A stretch of 64,000 nucleotides of DNA from Tachypleus tridentatus (taxonomy: Eukaryota; Arthropoda; Merostomata; Xiphosura; Limulidae). Position numbers and translations under genes: made by a program. Shown here in pieces: positions 1-11,832 of this stretch (position 1 is the stretch's first letter; each line of letters starts with the position of its first letter). Below the pieces are notes generated by a model that did no database searches, was not told where the DNA came from, and saw only the letters and a list, made by a program, of their open reading frames with translations. The stretch is taken from assembly GCF_004210375.1 (NCBI RefSeq), contig NC_134830.1:62057576-62121575 (forward strand). The letters are read 5' to 3'.

Positions 1-40
1 AGCCCGTTATGTTGCTTTGTGCTTAATTCCAAACAAACAA
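1..40 (+). repeat. 3' end of a Val-type tRNA-derived SINE
   Basis: The window opens inside the tail of the short SINE family: TTGCTTTGTGCTTAATTCC followed by an AAACAAACAAA tail. The tRNA-like head lies to the left of the window. Confidence 0.6.
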
Positions 41-162
41 AAATATATTTCTACTAACAAATATTTTTAAAACCACTCATTGGATCTTCTCATTTTGGAA
101 TGAAATAAGTCCAGCAGTCTATCAATTGTTCTTATAGATTTAACCGTGAGTTCACTTCCCTT

Positions 163-388
163 ATGGCACTCGACCCGAGGGTCGCGGGTTCGAATTCCCG
201 TCACACCAAACAAGCTTGCTCTTTTAGCCGTGGGGACGTTATAATGTGATGATTAATCCCATTATTCGGTGTGTGGGTGTTGATGACTAGCTGTCTTCCA
301 TCCAGTCTTACACTGCTAAATTAGGGATGGCTAACAAATATAGCACTCGTGTAGCTTTGCGTAAAATTAAAAACAAAACAAAACAACA
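163..388 (+). repeat. Thr-type tRNA-derived SINE, 5'-truncated
   Basis: It retains the B box GGTTCGAATTCC, the body with TTATAATGTGATGATTAATC and TGATGACTAGCTG, and an A-rich AACAAAAC tail. The start of the tRNA head is missing. Confidence 0.85.
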
Positions 389-1747
389 GACACTTCCCTT
401 ATAAGTAGATGAATTTAGACCTTTTATGGAAAGATCTATGGTAACTGCCATATACATAAACACAACTTCCCTTTTTTACTACTGAATGCACATTGATCGA
501 AATTTGTTCCACCATGTTTATTTTATGGTTCTTTCAGTTTTGGCAGATCAGTAATTAACTTTCACTTAATATATTCACTTTTTTCACTTCGTAGAATTTT
601 CTCATGTACGAAAGTACTTGAAATTTAGTTTTAGCATGTGGCACAAATAAAGTATGACATCAAATTTTTTTTCATTGTTAGGAACAAGCAAACTCCATTA
701 ATTCGAGTCTTCCGGTGACACATTAGTACACGCACTTATTTCAACATGGACAAGTGGTAATAAGGAGCATCTCAAACAAGAGCTACGGTCGTAATATCAA
801 CATTTGACATTTTTTATTGGTACATTCATACTTAGTTTGCTCATTCTTGTCCTGCCATGTTATTAATAAAGAAATAACCAACAAACGTCTTCCATTTGCT
901 GGTTATAGAAACTGCTATAAGGAATACGTCGCTGACAAGATAAGTTGTATCGTTTTCCGTGTCTATACCAATATCAGCATAGCTAAGAAATTTCTTTCCA
1001 TCACACTTCACGTGCTGTCTTATAGACATTTGATATGTCATGAAAGCACAAGTAACTTTATTGGTTTTTTCTTTTCTTTTGTGCCACATGTTGTAATATA
1101 TCGTAGAATTCTGCGCAAAATTAAAAAAGAAGCAAACAAAATGAAATGTCGTAATAATGATTTTTGTTTTAATTTTTAACTTCTACAGAAAAGCTAAAAG
1201 AAACTTACAGCCCGGCTGTGTAGAAAATTACAGCAGCAAGGATCAATTTTTGGATTATATTTGAAAATGAATCTTCTTTAAAATATTACAGGTATCACAA
1301 TAACTTTGTAAATTTCAAATATATTCTCACCTATTTCTTAATTATATACAGAATAGTAGTTGTAATTTGAATCTTTTATTAAAATATCACAGGTACCATA
1401 ACAACTTCGTGAATTTCAAATATATTCTGATATCTTAACCATATACAGAATAGGCTCATATAAGTATTTAATTTCAAATATACTAATAATTTTCTGTTAA
1501 TAGTTTCTTAACCGTGCTATAGGCCTACATGTATGGTGTCAGTTTATTTTATTTGCTTACTTTACTGGGTGATAAATTTTACCTAGAAAAAATGTCTTAA
1601 ACAATGAAAAAGGTTTTGTCCTACGAACACGGATAAACAGTTGAATATCAACAAAAAACGTTTTCAAATAAAAACTTAGCCCAATTTTCAACAGTCTAGA
1701 AATGTACTTTACTCATCAGAACAGTCTATTCCTACGTCATAATGATT
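389..1747. other. AT-rich intergenic stretch with a diverged tandem repeat
   Basis: No gene is supported here. Open frames at 817-1179 and on the opposite strand look like chance. The only structure is the two-copy repeat at 1266-1460, entered separately. Confidence 0.5.
1266..1460. repeat. Diverged two-copy tandem repeat, unit about 100 bp
   Basis: Copy 1 (GAATCTTCTTTAAAATATTA, then AATTTCAAATATATTCT, ATATACAGAATAG) recurs from about 1366 as copy 2 (GAATCTTTTATTAAAATATC, AATTTCAAATATATTCT, ATATACAGAATAG). A partial third copy of the AATTTCAAATATA motif follows near 1470. Confidence 0.6.
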
Positions 1748-2007
1748 GGTTTGTTTTGAATTTCGCGCAACGCTATATGCGCTAGCCATCCCTCATGTAG
1801 CAGTGTAAGACTAGACGGAAGACAGTTAGTCATCATCACCCACCGCCAACTCTTGGGCTACTCTTTTACTAACGAATAGTGGGATTGAACGTCACATTAT
1901 AAAGCCCTTACGACTGATAGGACGAGCATGTTTGGTGTGACGGGGATTCAAACCCGCGACCCTCTGATTACGAGTCGAGTGTCTTACCCACCTAGTCATG
2001 CCGGGCC
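1748..2007 (-). repeat. Thr-type tRNA-derived SINE, near full length
   Basis: The tRNA head is at the right: CCCGGCATGACTAGGTGGGT on the minus strand, a CTCGTAATC anticodon-loop region and B box GGTTTGAATCCCC. The body ends at an oligo-T side near 1748. The short open frames over this interval are SINE artefacts. Confidence 0.88.
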
Positions 2008-2524
2008 TTCACGTTATAATAATAATACACTCTTTGTAGGTGCTCAGGCAATTCAATACAATAGGCAATGCATTATCTCTCAGACGAACATTTTGAACTG
2101 TTCTGTCAAACCGTTCTTCTACAACATTTTGGGCACAACCCAGAGGCTCTTGTCGGATACCACTTATTTCCTCTGAATAGTTTTTTTTTTTAACAGTGCA
2201 GGTATAAAATTTAGGAATGCCTAAAACTGATTGTGTTGACAACCACCGTATTATAATTGGACTAGACGAAAAATATTAGCTTAAAAACGAAAGCAATAAG
2301 CACTCAAAATGTCAAAGTTCACCTCAATTAAGTAACGTTAATGCCATAAAGCAAAAAGTGTTTAACAATGTAGTAATATTTTGGCAGAGAAAAATCAATT
2401 TATTTGCAATAAAAAATTGAAGTTAACAATGGAACAACACACAAGCATTTCTTGATCTATTTTTACAAATTACGTAATACATATTGGCTGAAACTTTACA
2501 TTAAGTACAAATTACAACTTAAAA

Positions 2525-2802
2525 GGGCCCGGCATGGCCAAGCGTGTTAAGGCGTGTGACTCGTAATCTGAGGGTCGCGGGTTCGCATCCCCGTCGCGCC
2601 AAACATGCTCGCCCTTTCAGCCGTGGGATCGTTATATGTTATGGTCAATCCCACTATTCGTTGGTAAAAGAGTAACCCAAGAGCGGGCGGTGGGTGGTGA
2701 TGACTAGCTGCCTTCCCTCTAGTCTTACACTGCTAAATTAGGGACGGCTAGCACAGATAGCCCTTGAGTAGCTTTGTGGGAAATTCAAAAACAAACAAAC
2801 AA
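2525..2802 (+). repeat. Thr-type SINE, full length, with 11-bp target duplication
   Basis: Starts GGGCCCGGCATGGCCAAGC, B box GGTTCGCATCCC, tail AAAACAAACAAAC. ACAACTTAAAA flanks it on both sides (2514-2524 and 2799-2809), a perfect 11-bp target-site duplication expected for LINE-assisted insertion. Confidence 0.92.
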
Positions 2803-3098
2803 CTTAAAAACTCTATCCAGCATTTTAGCAAATAAAAATACGAGACGCGACCAAAAAATGGCCACTTTATAACTTCTGGTGACTTCACATGAAAGGGTTA
2901 ATTCTCAGTCCGGTTTGATATGTATATATTAGTGTTCAACTCTCAACAACAACAACAAAAAAGAGCATGCTGCCATCTAGTCTGAAAACAAATTGGGCGA
3001 GTATTTTTAAGACTATTCCAGTTCAAAGTGGATTTCAATATTAAAATATAGTGTTAGTGCTTTTACTTTGTTTGTAAAATAAATCTTTTTAAAATTGC

Positions 3099-3212
3099 CC
3101 CCAGTGTCTCAGCGGTAAGTTTCTAGAGTTATAATGTTGTAAGTCGGGTTTCGATACCTGGTGATAGACACAGCGTGAATAGCTTTGCGCTTAACAGGAA
3201 GCGAACAAACAA
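3099..3212 (+). repeat. Val-type tRNA-derived SINE
   Basis: The head reads GCCCCCAGTGTCTCAGCGGT with B box GGGTTTCGATACC, then AGCTTTGCGCTTAA and an AAACAAACAAA tail. Diverged from the family centre. Confidence 0.75.
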
Positions 3213-3807
3213 ACCTATTATTATAATATATGGCAATGAAATAGATTTACATCCAGCAAGAAATGAGTTGTTGATGGCTACAATCCTGAGGTAAGCTCGC
3301 TCTTTCATAAAGAGAAGCCGGTCCTAGAACATATTAATGTAATGCAATTATAAGAGCTCCACCTAAACCAAAAATATTCCCTAAGAACTGAACTGAAGAA
3401 TACAAATACAATTATACGTTTCACACACATTCCATTTATTATTACCATGGTTTCGCCCGTAAGAGTATGGCAGGGACTTTACAGGCAAAACCACGATTGT
3501 AATAAATAAAACATTCGTGAAACTTACAACTGTTTTTGTTTCCTTCAATTTTGTGACTACGGAGTTTCACAAAATGCCAACGGTTTCACATATTAATTGT
3601 ATTGTCTGAGTACGCTGAAAGCACTATTTGGGTACTGTGCACACAAAATTAATCCTAGTTAGGTAATTCAAAACGAAATAAATATCTAACTAACGCGATA
3701 TTTTTTTTGAAACTAACTGTCAGAAACACGATCTTTTTTTATAATTGTACATTTCTCCTCAGAAATTTTCCGAATATTCTGTAAACTTGTGACAGTTACT
3801 CTAGTAT

Positions 3808-4084
3808 GGGCCCAGCATAGCCAAGCGTGTTAAGGCGTGCGACTCGTAATCTGAGGGTCGCGGGTTCGCATCCCCGTCGCGCCAAACATGCTCGCCGTTT
3901 CAGCTGTGGGGGCGTTATAATGTATGGTCAATCCCACTATTCGTTGGTAAAAGAGTAGCCCAAGAGTTGGCGGTGGGTGGTGATGACTAGCTGCCTTCCC
4001 TCTAGTCTTACACTGCTAAATTAGGGACGGCTAGCACAGATAGCCCTCGAGTAGCTTTGTGCGAAATTCAAAAACAAACAAACA
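3808..4084 (+). repeat. Thr-type SINE, full length
   Basis: GGGCCCAGCATAGCCAAGCG head, CTCGTAATCTGAGGGTCGCG, B box GGTTCGCATCCC, the standard body and an AACAAACAAACAA tail. Very similar to the copies at 2525 and 13495, so probably the same young subfamily. Confidence 0.9.
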
Positions 4085-4137
4085 ATAGTTGTGTTTCAGA
4101 GTGTGTAACAAGATAATACTCGTTTCGTTATAGATCT

Positions 4138-4345
4138 GGTCTGACCATTAGTTAGCTTGTTAGACTGGGGTCAAAGTTCAAGGTTCGACCCACTGAATAA
4201 ACTCCGAACTTTTAGCTGTGGACTGGTTATAAAAATAATAATTAATTGTTGTTATTCTGTTCCAATATCAAACAAAGACTTCCTGATGTCTCAACCACTG
4301 CTACGACTGTTCTAATCACGGTGAGTCTGACGGCCCTGATATTAA
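4138..4345 (+). repeat. Probable tRNA-derived SINE relic of another family
   Basis: CTGGTCTGACCATTAGTTAG followed by AAGTTCAAGGTTCGACCC looks like A and B boxes. TTTTAGCTGTGGACTGGTTA then echoes the start of the Thr-type body. No clean tail is seen. Confidence 0.4.
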
Positions 4346-5646
4346 ACAGGAGGCCTTAGAGGAACGAGATATGATACCTATAATCTGTTTGACATGCTAT
4401 ACATTTTTCTTTGTTTGTATTCTTGTGTTCTTAGAATAAACGACAGGGGTCTCTGCCCTGACATTGAATCCACGTGCACGTACGATTCCATTCCGATTGA
4501 GAATACCAATACCATTATTTCGACATCATTTAAACTATTTCACTTTCTATGAACACCAACACCAATTACCTTTACAACAAAATTAAAATCAGGAAAGAAA
4601 ATTCAGTGTTACACCTTAAAGTAATCTACATCATAAAATATGAGACAAAATCGTATGCTGTTATTACTGATTAAATAATGACGGAACTCGTCATATCGGT
4701 GTTTTCGTTGACAATAATGTGAAAACAAACAACGAGTTGTACTCGAATATTGTAATTTGATTATCACTCTTATAGCACATCTACAACTAAAAAATTTAGA
4801 TTGTATTTTACGGCAAGGAAACGCAGACCATGAACCTTCTAATAATACACACTCTAACCATTAAGCCACGCCAGGAGCCGCTGATATTAAAAACCTTGTA
4901 AGCACGTTGATTATGGACCCACAAGTAGTTTGATATACGAATAGTTTTGAACGTGTTTTAAAAGGCCAACAGAATCCATAAATCCCGCTGATAAATATAG
5001 GGGTTAAAACTGTATTTAAAGACTAGTAAATGTGGTTCATTAGCTTTACTTAACCACGCTATACTGTCTTTTACTGGACATGTAACTACGTCCTTCAAAG
5101 TTTAATCAAAATTTTGGGCTCTCAGATACTTCTAGTTTCATTTTAACTAGCAGATAAAAAAAACAAACAAATTAAAGAATAATTAAAATAATAGCTGATA
5201 TAATTCATTAATCCGACCCTTATGCTCCTTTTATGATTTTAAAATAGAGCATTTATTAGGGAAGACTGAATAAAATCACATGTCAAGAAACAGTTATATG
5301 AAGCGAGTTTCAGGTTCAGTGAATACGCTTGTTACTTCATGCGTAAGGTTCTCTAAATTCAGCACTTATACACTTCTAAGATGTAAAACGTGTTAAAGCA
5401 CAAATCCCTGCTAATAAAGTTAACACACTAATTATTTTGACAACCCTGTAAAGATAACATCTCATACATTAATCTTTGCTTATGGTCAACTGAGAACTTT
5501 CAAAATTGCAAGCTAAGATTTCACGAGAGAATAATTCCAGAACGACAATTGGCACTCATCATGGGTTTGTAAAATTATTAATACATGTGGTACGTTACAC
5601 GCGCGCGCGGGTACATCCACACATCTACACGAGGTTTAATTTGGTT
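4346..5646. other. Intergenic sequence, no gene seen
   Basis: AT-rich and without a supportable coding frame. A minus-strand tRNA-like scrap near 4830-4880 (CTAACCATTAAGCCACGCC) is the only recognisable feature. Confidence 0.5.
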
Positions 5647-5910
5647 TCAGAATTTCGCGCAAAGATACACGAGGGTTATCTACCCTAGCCGTTCCTAATT
5701 TAGCAGTGTAATACTAAAGGGAAGACAGCTAATCATCATCATTCGCTGATAACTCTTGGGCTACTCTTTTACCAACGTATAGTGGAATTGACTGTGAGGT
5801 TATAACGTACCCACGGCTGAAAGAGAAAATATGTTTGGTGTGGCATGGATTCGAACCTGCGGCCCTCACATTACGAGTCGAGTGCCTTAACCATCTGGCC
5901 AGGCCGGATC
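5647..5910 (-). repeat. Thr-type SINE, minus strand
   Basis: Body and head as in the family: GCCTGGCCAGATGGTTAAGG on the minus strand, CTCGTAATGTGAGGGCCGC and B box GGTTCGAATCC. The short CG-alternating run just left of it (ACACGCGCGCGCGGG near 5597) is not part of it. Confidence 0.88.
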
Positions 5911-6714
5911 CCATCTACACGAAACAATCAGTGTTTGATATTTGATAGACATTCACACATTATCGTTTTTGTTGAATTTTCACAAATTCAGAGTTACGTT
6001 TTAGAAAATACAAATTATGCAAAATCACCAGGAAATATTAATATTATTAAAATATGTAATATAAAAACAAATAAAACGTGCGTATAGATTAAAAACAGAT
6101 ATAATGCGGGTCACAGAAACTTGTACAAATAAGACTTCGTTTATGAAATACAATTTAAAGTTACCTCCAATGTTGCAATTATGTGACTTAAATATATTAC
6201 TGTTATCTAACAGCTTGCTTAATCAACTCAATTATTCCAATAGAAACACGAGGCTTGTCAGGCCTGACCTAAGATATTACCTACTCTCTGGTTACATTAT
6301 ATACATAAAACCATAAAGGCAAATAAACAAATTGGCTATATTATTGTTTGTTTGTTTAAGAACAAAGTCACATTTGGCTATATGATGCATCTATGATTTT
6401 AGCATTTTATCTCCTTAAACTTACCCGTTGTCCCACACGAAGGTATTATTTTGTTAATTGTCAAAGGTATTATATACATAACAACAAATGTAGCTCAACT
6501 GTTCTATATACGGTGATATTTCTTCATAGAAGCTAGTTTTTTATGTTTCTTCCTAACTTGTTTAGCTGTAAGGTTATTTGGTGGACGATTACTTTTCCTT
6601 AATTGAAAAAATAATTTCGAGACGAGAAATTAATACATTTTTAAGTGCTGATTTAAATTGAGAAATCATTTTTAGTTTTTAAAAAGAAAAACAGTGTCGA
6701 TGGTAGGTAACGAA
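5911..6714. other. Intergenic sequence, no gene seen
   Basis: AT-rich. Short frames at 5845-6087 and 6104-6316 show no recognisable protein features and partly overlap SINE sequence. Confidence 0.45.
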
Positions 6715-6816
6715 ATGTTTAGAGTTCACCGATTTCTGAGAACATCCCATGAAACTACACACACAATGTTTAGAGTACACCGATTTCTGAGAACATCCCA
6801 TGAAACTACACACACA
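6715..6816. repeat. Perfect-register 51-bp tandem duplication
   Basis: ATGTTTAGAGT(T/A)CACCGATT recurs exactly 51 bp later with a single visible substitution, and a third copy of the leading ATGTTT follows. This indicates a recent local duplication bordered by a CACACACA run. Confidence 0.85.
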
Positions 6817-6948
6817 ATGTTTGTTGGTTCTATTATTGAGCACAAAGATTTATAGCGAACTATTTTCCCATATAAATGTTACGTCAGCGAATTTCAGAAG
6901 TCTATTAGTAACTGAGATTTAAAGTTATGACTCTCGTTCTCCACGTAC

Positions 6949-7070
6949 CCCAATGGTTCAGCAGTGTGTCTGCGAACTTACAACACTAAAAACCGGGTTT
7001 CGATACCCGTGGTGGGCAAAGCACAGATAGCACATTGTGTAGCTTTGTGCTTAATTCAGAAACAATAACT
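6949..7070 (+). repeat. Val-type tRNA-derived SINE
   Basis: ACCCCAATGGTTCAGCAGTG, anticodon-loop region CTTACAAC, B box GGGTTTCGATACCC, then TGTGTAGCTTTGTGCTTAAT. One of the clearest copies of this family here. Confidence 0.85.
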
Positions 7071-7154
7071 CTTTATTCATAACTTTACGAAACTTTAAAA
7101 TGTATTAATTAAAGTAGCTACCTTAATATTATTATTTATTTTCTTCCATTGCTT

Positions 7155-7276
7155 TTGTCCCCCGTTGGGACAGCAGTAAGTTTACTGACTAACATAACTA
7201 AAACCTGATATATGATTCAGTCGTGATGTGAACATGAGTTAGCCCAATGTGGCTTTGTTCTTAAACAAGCAAAGTG
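7155..7276 (+). repeat. Degenerate Val-type SINE
   Basis: TCCCCCGTTGGGACAGCAGT begins the head, the B box is eroded, and the tail region AATGTGGCTTTGTTCTTAAA leads to a short A-rich end. Confidence 0.55.
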
Positions 7277-7677
7277 TATTATTATACTGTGATCAAAACT
7301 AACTCTAAATTTGCATATATTTGCCCCAAAAAAAAAAAAGTGTAAGAAATAAGAAACACAATTCAGGTAGAATCAAGCATGCATTTTACGTAGTTTTGTT
7401 TTTGAGTGGCATTCTTACCGTATTCCTGCTTAGGAATTTAAAATGAGAAAAGTTAGCAAATTAGTAAGTTATTAAATGAATTATTTTATTAAAAGGGTTA
7501 CATTAAATTAGTATCTAATAAAATGAATTATTTTTAACTTTGTGTTGATTTTATTACGTTTCTTTGTTCGTAATTTCCCCGCAAACCTACATAGGAGCTA
7601 TTTGTACATTGTCACCCTTAGTTTCGATCGATATATTTTAAAGAAGGCAATCAGTGAACCACACTCACCGCTATGGT

Positions 7678-8134
7678 AGCGCCAGGGGTGTAGATTTTTT
7701 ACACCCGATGAGGGGGTTGATTTTTGCAACCACTTATGTGGACTGTTCAATTTGCAAATTGTTAATCTCTGATTACGTCAACCTGAAAGCTGTACACATG
7801 CAGTCACAGAGTAATCTTGTTGCCAAGATACTTGCATGTATACTTAGGCCTACTGATTGATACTTACGAACTATCGCTTAGATCGAAAAGCTTAGAAGCA
7901 CGCCTATATTAAAGATGTACATTTCGGCTACTGAAAAAGCCTACATCTAGGCCTAATTATGTAATTCGATTGGTAAGAACACGAGAATCACAAGAACAAA
8001 CACACAATTTGTAGGCCTGTGATGCAATAAAACAATTCAACAGATCAAATTGTAGGGGGGGATGATTGTATGCACCATACCCCATGCACCATTGTATACC
8101 CTCCTTCCCCCCCAGGATCTACGCTCCTGCCGCT
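7678..8134. mobile_element. MITE-like DNA element, 457 bp, 21-bp TIRs
   Basis: Left end AGCGCCAGGGGTGTAGATTT at 7678 pairs with the reverse complement of the right end (8114-8134), AGCGGCAGGAGCGTAGATCC, at about 17 of 21 positions. The interior has no transposase, and a G/C-homopolymer hairpin sits near 8055-8112. The frames at 7654-7860 and 8070-8402 are inside or across this element and are probably not genes. Confidence 0.55.
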
Positions 8135-8402
8135 TCCTCAGGTTATTTTCGTCTGTCCAGTAATAAGACTTCACTGTCAATATAACGTACCCAGAGCTCT
8201 AAAGTGCAATCTGCTTTTGGGGAGCAAGGGATGGAACACAGAAACGCTTGGATTCACAATCCAAACACACAAACCAGGTTCATTCGGCATTTCACTTCGT
8301 TCCTTTGCTGCCACACAGTGTAAGTGTAACTACCCTTGTTCAGAAACTCTTAAATGTACTACAAATCTTAAAATCCTATCTTATTATTTTTATCATAAAT
8401 GA

Positions 8403-9521
8403 CCAGTGAAAGCAAAATAAACGTTTTTCCATCTACAATGTTGAACAGACTGCGTTGCAACTTCTACAGGCTGTGTAATGAAATACACAAATGGTTTAAA
8501 TAACTCTAGAAATTATAGTGAAACGTTTTTTTTTTTTGCATATTTTTTTCTGGTGCAGTGATGTTGGTCGCGCTTAACATAGTGGTTAGAGAGCTCGGAT
8601 TGTGAATTTGAAGGTTTAATAAGGTTTTATTGTTCAGAACTATATTCTGAATTTTAGATATATGATGCGTTATAAGTGTGATGATCACTTCCCATTGCAT
8701 AATCTGACAAGAGTACTTCTAGAGTTTCTTGTAGGTGCTATTGAATAGCTATTCTTACTTAACTCTATCACTATAAAATTAAAGACAGCTTTGTACAGGT
8801 AGGCCCTTGTGTAGCTTTGTGAAAAACTTCTGAAACGAACTGATACTATAGTGACATCTATAGGAAGTGTGAGTGAATTAATAGATCATCAGTTCTCCTA
8901 AAGTTGATGATTCCAAGGTATTTATTAATATAAATAATACAACTGTGTTTAATATAACTTTCATGATGAACAATTTAGAAAATATACCAACGATTTACGT
9001 ATCGTTTTCTTATTCAATGATTCGTTGATCTAAGAAAGTACTGTAGCAGCTAGTAACGTATGCGTGACAGTGTTTAAACACCATTAAGTGTAACAGGTTC
9101 CACGACTACTAGTTTTAAATAAACTTGCTTCAGCTAAAATAATAAAATCACAAAGAATAAACTTTTTTTCCGACAAAACAAAATTAATGTGAAGGTGAAC
9201 ATTAATTTCACGGGTAAATTTAGGGCTTGGAAGAATAAGCCATCATCACTTAGACGTATCTAACTAGACTACTTCTCAATCCTGGCGGGGTGATTAACTA
9301 ACTAAACGAAAGTAAGAGATAACAATAAAAGCTCCACTTGATTTCAAGTGTCAGTAAAACAAAAAACATGAACAATAAACGAACTGGAAAGGAAATTTAT
9401 TTTAAGCTGAGTATTTACGATTAGACTTTAACGACTCTACTTTTAAAACTTAGGTTGTTTTTAGCATTAAACTTCATGATACTTACATTTCTAAAAATTA
9501 ATTATATCTATTTCATACTAT
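8403..9521. other. Intergenic sequence with a possible His-type SINE relic
   Basis: No gene is supported. Near 8565-8625 the plus strand reads AACATAGTGGTTAGAGAGCT and GGATTGTGAATTTGAAGG, a tRNA-His-like (GTG) arm. A SINE-like tail TTGTGTAGCTTTGTGAAAAA occurs near 8805. The rest is AT-rich and featureless. Confidence 0.35.
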
Positions 9522-9754
9522 TTGTTTTGTTTGTTTGTTTGTTTTGGAATTTCGCACAAAGCTACTCGAGGGCTATCTGTGCTAGCCGTCCCTAATTTAG
9601 CAGTGTAAGACTAGAGGGAAGGCAGCTAGTCATCACCACCCACCGCCAACTCTTGGGCTACTCTTTTACCAACGAAAAGTGGGATTGACCGTAACATTAT
9701 AACGCCCCCACGGCTGGGAGGACGAGCATGTTTGGCGCGACGCGGGCACGAACC
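9522..9754 (-). repeat. Thr-type SINE, 5'-truncated, minus strand
   Basis: Good body and T-rich (tail) left end, but the tRNA head stops after the B-box region (TTTGGCGCGACGCGGGCACG). The A box is missing. Confidence 0.85.
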
Positions 9755-9784
9755 ATTTCATACTAACAGAGCTATTGTCATTAA

Positions 9785-10165
9785 CTACACTAATACAAAT
9801 AGACCATAAATTAATTCCACGAAACTCTCTTCTTTCCGTGTTTTTGCTTTGTGTTTTTTTATCAGTAATCCAGTACGATGTTTTATTACCCATGCAATCA
9901 GATGAATATAATTAATGCTTCCTGTAACATTCGAACAAACATTATCCAAGATACGAAGTAAATCGAATCTGTTAATATTCCTCCATGCGTAATTCTTCCT
10001 AAGCCAAATTTGAAACACGTGAGTGGAAATTAAAATGACTTCCTCGCAAGCTAAAGATATTCGTTTGAAACGTTGCTCGATTTGCATTCTCAACATACTT
10101 AAACAAGCATTCCACTTACTGATATCATCTGTAACTTGCTCACATCCAAAGAGAATTACTAACAA
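9785..10165 (-). CDS. Unassigned open frame, about 126 codons; doubtful
   Basis: The longest frame in the first 30 kb that is not part of a recognised repeat. It opens at a TTG, with an in-frame stop immediately upstream, and contains a mildly hydrophobic patch (EEVILISTHVFQIWL). Further on it reads RFDLLRILDNVC and SINYIHLIAWVIKH. I do not recognise the family. It could be an orphan exon of a membrane receptor, but length alone is compatible with chance. Confidence 0.15.
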   Translation of the reverse strand: MLVILFGCEQVTDDISKWNACLSMLRMQIEQRFKRISLACEEVILISTHVFQIWLRKNYAWRNINRFDLLRILDNVCSNVTGSINYIHLIAWVIKHRTGLLIKKHKAKTRKEESFVELIYGLFVLV

Positions 10166-10864
10166 TTATCTCGCTGTCCTATAAACATATTAATAGTTAT
10201 GTTTATTACTCCTTCAAATCAACCTAGATATTCTACTCATATTACATTATTCTACTAGAAAAAGGCGGTAAAAAAGCAAATTTCTCGATTCCTTGATGAA
10301 TTATGTTCGAAGTGTCATTAAAAGATATAAAAACAAATTTCTCTGTTGAAACTAATGACCAAGACAGCTATTACAGTGCGTGCATTATTGAAAGATGTTT
10401 ATATGACGCTTGATTATAGGTTTTTATTTTTTTAAAGATGAATAGTAATATCAAGTGATATGTTTATTGTTCTAGGAAGAAATAAGAGATAACTCGGTAT
10501 GAACTGCTTTCAAAATATGAACAAATATTGTTTATAAAATTAGAAACTAAACAACACATATACTTGAAAGGTAATATATATTCCCGGTTTGTTTTTCTTT
10601 AAAACTTCAACATTTTCGTGTTTTAGTTATTCGATGTGAAAACGTATCTATGTCCGAAAAGTGGATAAAATAATAGAACGATAATTATTCTACTGATTCC
10701 AGAGAATAATTTGCACAAAAAGAACTTCACAGTGAAATCGATTCATTTAACAAAACTGCGTCCATTTAAAGACGATCTTTGATATATTCACATGGCACGA
10801 GTATGACAAAATACTACAATAACTGACATGAGCGTTGACGTTAACTGCGCAGCTTATGAACACT
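10166..10864. other. Intergenic sequence, nothing recognised
   Basis: AT-rich, no repeat boundary, tRNA-like box or coding frame seen. Confidence 0.5.
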
Positions 10865-11119
10865 TGTTTGTTGTTTTTAATTTCGCGCAAAGCTACTCGA
10901 GGGCTATCTGTGCTAGCCGTCCCTAATTTAGCAGTGTAAGACTAGAGGGAAAGCAGCTAGTTATCACCACCCACCGTCAACTCTTGGGCTACACTTTTAC
11001 CAGCGAATATAACGCCCCCACGGCTTAAAGGGCAAACATGTTTGGTGCGACGGGGATTCGAATCCGCGACCCTCGGATTACTATTCGAACGCCTTAGCCC
11101 ACCTGGCCATGCCGGGCCC
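10865..11119 (-). repeat. Thr-type SINE, minus strand, small internal deletion
   Basis: Head GGGCCCGGCATGGCCAGGTG on the minus strand and B box GGATTCGAATCCCC are intact. Part of the middle (the ATTCACTATTGG side) is shortened relative to full copies. Confidence 0.88.
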
Positions 11120-11227
11120 TTGTGAAAACTAATCAGCATTCTGACATAAATTACCTTAACAGCTATCATTCCACCTAATTTCTGCGCATAAGAGAAAGAA
11201 TTCTATTTCTCAAAAAACACCCCTAAG

Positions 11228-11335
11228 ATTTGTTTGTTTTTAATTAAGCACAAAGCTGCACAAAAGACTATCCGTATTCTGCTCATCACTCTGTATCGAA
11301 ACCCGGTTTCTAGTGTTGTAAATCCGCAAAGAGTA
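11228..11335 (-). repeat. Val-type SINE, minus strand
   Basis: The left end TTTGTTTGTTTTTAATTAAG is the tail. The head region on the minus strand includes CGGATTTACAACACTAGAAA and B box GGGTTTCGATAC. Confidence 0.75.
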
Positions 11336-11711
11336 TTTCCAAAACCACTCGTATGAGTTAATTAAACGATTTCACATTAATAATTAAAAAAAAAAAAGTT
11401 CCATATTATCGATTTTTTGTGTCCAATTAAAGATTAATATCCTACAACAACGCATGCATATCTTTTAAATATTTTCCAATAATTATTTCACAGTTTCACA
11501 TGGTTTCCATACCTTCTACTTTCATATCGAGTTAAATAATATTTTAGGAAAAAAATTATATTTAATAAGAGGTTGTCAAAATTCGTTAGCAAACGAAGTT
11601 GAAGTGTATTAGCATGTATTTCTATTTCATTCATTTTCATGCCCCACAAATGTAGTCTATGTGTATCACAAACTATATTGTAAACTTGCCCAAATCCAAC
11701 CTCGCTCCCTC

Positions 11712-11832
11712 TAACTGGCACAACGGTATAGCTGTAACCTTACAACGCTAGAAAATGGGGTTTTGATTTCCGTTATGAAAAAAACACAGTCAGCCTATTG
11801 TGTAGCTTTGTTGTTAACTTCGAACTAGTTTA
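11712..11832 (+). repeat. Val-type SINE, diverged
   Basis: AACTGGCACAACGGTATAGC, CTTACAACGCTAGAAAATGG, then TATTGTGTAGCTTTGTTGTT. The B box is altered (GGGTTTTGATTTCC). Confidence 0.7.

Noticed and set aside
817..1179. 120-codon plus-strand open frame
   Set aside because: No domain, signal or splice context; the opposite strand is also open over the same interval, as expected by chance in AT-rich DNA.
2525..2602. tRNA-Thr gene candidate
   Set aside because: Anticodon stem pairing is poor, and the same head is joined to the same 200-bp body at many sites, so it is a SINE head and not a functional tRNA gene.
8070..8402. 110-codon plus-strand open frame
   Set aside because: Starts inside the MITE hairpin and runs out of it; composition driven by a C-homopolymer and a possible SINE relic.
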